Notes under the pieces: generated by a model
Databases searched by the model: none
Told to the model about the DNA's origin: nothing
What the model saw: only the letters and a program-made list of their open reading frames with translations
Source: Nitrospirae bacterium RBG_13_39_12
GTDB taxonomy: Bacteria; Nitrospirota; Thermodesulfovibrionia; Thermodesulfovibrionales; SM23-35
Assembly (NCBI GenBank): GCA_001805125.1
Contig: MHEF01000031.1
Coordinates: forward strand, 36,716-44,048
DNA: 7,333 nt
Direction of reading: 5' to 3'
Part shown: piece by piece, positions 6,636-7,333 of the stretch
How positions within the stretch are numbered: position 1 is the first letter of the stretch
How the letters are laid out: each line of letters opens with the position of its first letter
Translations under genes and position numbers: made by a program

Positions 6636-6899
6636 TCAAAGACTATCCTCAGCGACATAAAGATAGTCTTTTACACTTTCAGATATCCTGCATTTTTTCC
6701 TTTTTGGGCGCAGATGTTTTCTCAAATCAAGGAGTTTAGCTGCTGCTTCTCCAGGTTTAACAGTTGGCGGCTTTTTTATCTCGGCAACCACCTCATCGTG
6801 GACTGTTATCTGATAAACAGCATCCGGAGATGCTTTAAAAGACTTTATGATACTCGGAAGTTTCTTCCTTGCTTCTGTGATCGAAATAACGTTTTTCAC
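6636..6899 (-). CDS. Phd/YefM-type antitoxin, no cognate toxin adjacent
   Basis: This 87-aa protein resembles type II antitoxins of the Phd/YefM fold. The N-terminus 'VISITEARKKLPSIIKSF' and the strand 'YQITVHDEVVAEIKKP' (29-44) match the DNA-binding half, and the basic, probably flexible tail (about 45-87) would be the toxin-binding part. The start is GTG at 6897-6899, seven bases after a strong GAGGGAGGG on the minus strand (6907-6915). Upstream is a well-formed promoter overlaid with TGTACA boxes. An antitoxin normally has a RelE/YoeB, Doc or PIN toxin directly downstream; here nothing of that size is open between its stop and the convergent kinase. It may be orphaned, act on a distant toxin, or have lost its partner. 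Confidence 0.8.
   Translation of the reverse strand: MKNVISITEARKKLPSIIKSFKASPDAVYQITVHDEVVAEIKKPPTVKPGEAAAKLLDLRKHLRPKRKKCRISESVKDYLYVAEDSL
6638..6671. repeat. inverted repeat over the antitoxin 3' end (possible terminator)
   Basis: AAAGACTATC (6638-6647) and GATAGTCTTT (6662-6671) form a perfect 10-bp stem with a 14-base loop. On the plus strand the stem ends in TTTT, so it could weakly terminate transcripts from the kinase side. It lies wholly within the last codons of the antitoxin (encoding KDYL...EDSL). The stem is low in GC, so the termination role is tentative. Confidence 0.4.
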
Positions 6900-6920
6900 G
6901 CTTTCGCCCTCCCTCTAATT

Positions 6921-6945
6921 TGTACTATTTGTACATTATTGTACA
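6921..6945 (-). promoter_or_regulatory. putative antitoxin operator: three TGTAC(A/T) boxes
   Basis: TGTACT (6921-6926), TGTACA (6930-6935) and TGTACA (6940-6945) sit with centres 9 and 10 bp apart, close to one helical turn. They cover the antitoxin -10 box and start region. TGTACA is itself palindromic and is the core motif of the E. coli yefM-yoeB operator (established knowledge). Since the downstream gene is a Phd/YefM-type protein, autorepression here is a strong inference. Confidence 0.65.
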
Positions 6946-6966
6946 TAAAAAGAAATTATTTGTCAC
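6938..6966 (-). promoter_or_regulatory. sigma-70-type promoter of the antitoxin gene
   Basis: On the minus strand, GTGACA (6961-6966) is a -35 box and TACAAT (6938-6943) a -10 box, with an exact 17-bp spacer. Transcription would start near 6931 and give a short leader containing the ribosome binding site. The -10 box lies inside the TGTACA boxes, so bound repressor would block polymerase. Confidence 0.6.
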
Positions 6967-7228
6967 TGCCCTCCTGAGTCATAGATGGAACTCTTTCATA
7001 AAACAATGCCTAAGGAGGCGAAGAATATACCTGAAACCTAAAAAGGAACATCTCGATACGGAATATTTGCACGAGTGGCTAAAAAAGCTCTGGATGGAAG
7101 GGAAAAAGAAATGCCTTAATATAAGATTTGACCTGTCAGAAGATGTCTGCCGCACAGTTGAATTTCTTCATCAAAGTCGCACACTGGATAATTCACGTTT
7201 TCTATTTTTTAATAGCCCCCTTTTTCAT
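6967..7228. other. gap between two antitoxin genes; no convincing gene
   Basis: Neither strand gives a gene I can support. A plus frame is open from 6920 to 7288, but it begins inside the antitoxin promoter, runs into the CopG-type gene on the other strand, lacks a ribosome binding site and has a composition unlike a real protein. Short gene-like pieces occur in different plus frames (for example YGIFARVAKKALDG near 7056-7097, and DLSEDVCRTVEFLHQS near 7130-7177), which suggests old coding DNA broken by frameshifts. This is inference. Confidence 0.35.
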
Positions 7229-7333
7229 TCAGGCAACGTGTTTTATTTCCTTGGCAAGGTAGTCTTTAATCCACATTCTGAGAAGTGACGTATAACTCAA
7301 TCCTTTGCGCTCAGCAATTTTTTCTACTGATTT
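7229..7333 (-). CDS. CopG-type antitoxin, C-terminal part (gene runs off the window)
   Basis: Read on the minus strand from the window edge, 34 codons are open to TGA at 7229-7231. The sequence includes IAERKGLSYTSLLRMWIKDYL, the helix-turn-helix-like half of ribbon-helix-helix antitoxins, in which a hydrophilic helix is followed by 'G(L/I)xYxxLIRMWIxxxL'. This matches what I recall of the CopG antitoxins often partnered with BrnT toxins. In that arrangement the toxin gene comes first, which would place it beyond 7333. The start and N-terminal strand are outside the window, so the exact family and completeness are open. Confidence 0.75.
   Translation of the reverse strand, partial: KSVEKIAERKGLSYTSLLRMWIKDYLAKEIKHVA

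Noticed and set aside
7205..7228. Terminator for the CopG-type gene (CTATT/AATAG near its stop)
   Set aside because: The stem is only 5 AT-rich base pairs and there is no clear T-run in the gene's direction.
6920..7288. 122-aa plus-strand ORF
   Set aside because: It starts within the minus-strand promoter and operator, lacks a ribosome binding site, and its end is antisense to the well-supported CopG-type antitoxin.
1..7333. CRISPR array, rRNA, riboswitch, integrase or insertion sequence
   Set aside because: I saw no regularly spaced direct repeats with spacers, no rRNA-like conserved stretches, and no transposase or integrase motifs on either strand.

Overview
The window looks like a chromosomal segment of a moderately AT-rich Gram-negative bacterium. 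Evidence for this is a GxGD prepilin peptidase with both CxxC pairs (type IV pilus or type II secretion), an NtrB/PilS-like sensor kinase, and a palindromic repeat of the 'GTCATTCCCGC...CCAGCATGAC' style. From memory, that combination suits Nitrospirota or a deltaproteobacterial-type lineage. This is only a guess from style; no gene here fixes the phylum.

Layout. (1) 1-118: a leader with a possible promoter and a strong 9-bp hairpin plus T-run just upstream of rimP, which could act as an attenuator. (2) 119-4123: a tightly packed plus-strand cluster of rimP, nusA, recG and a small unknown coiled-coil gene. rimP/nusA and nusA/recG overlap. The usual infB is not next to nusA; recG takes its place. 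(3) 4124-4407: mostly non-coding. It holds a possible 30-codon TTG-initiated gene remnant with a good ribosome binding site, a repeated 10-mer, and a roughly 103-bp repeat made of successive hairpins, three of which share a CTTGT/ACAAG loop. (4) 4408-6440: prepilin peptidase and a one-TM PAS histidine kinase, joined by an ATGA stop/start overlap. No response regulator follows. (5) 6441-7333: an accessory-looking region with no intact plus-strand gene. On the minus strand it carries a Phd/YefM-type antitoxin with no toxin beside it, preceded by a promoter overlaid with three spaced TGTAC(A/T) boxes, and the C-terminal end of a CopG-type antitoxin that runs off the window.

How the genes fit together: the first cluster joins ribosome maturation (RimP), transcription elongation and termination (NusA) and fork/R-loop processing (RecG). 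The second pairs pilin processing with a sensor kinase that may regulate pili or another sigma-54-type target, although its partner regulator is not here. The right end appears to be a small antitoxin-rich, partly decayed island. I see no clearly new multi-gene system. The most distinctive signals are the TGTACA operator at the toxin-less antitoxin, the shared-loop hairpin repeat, and the rimP-nusA-recG order.
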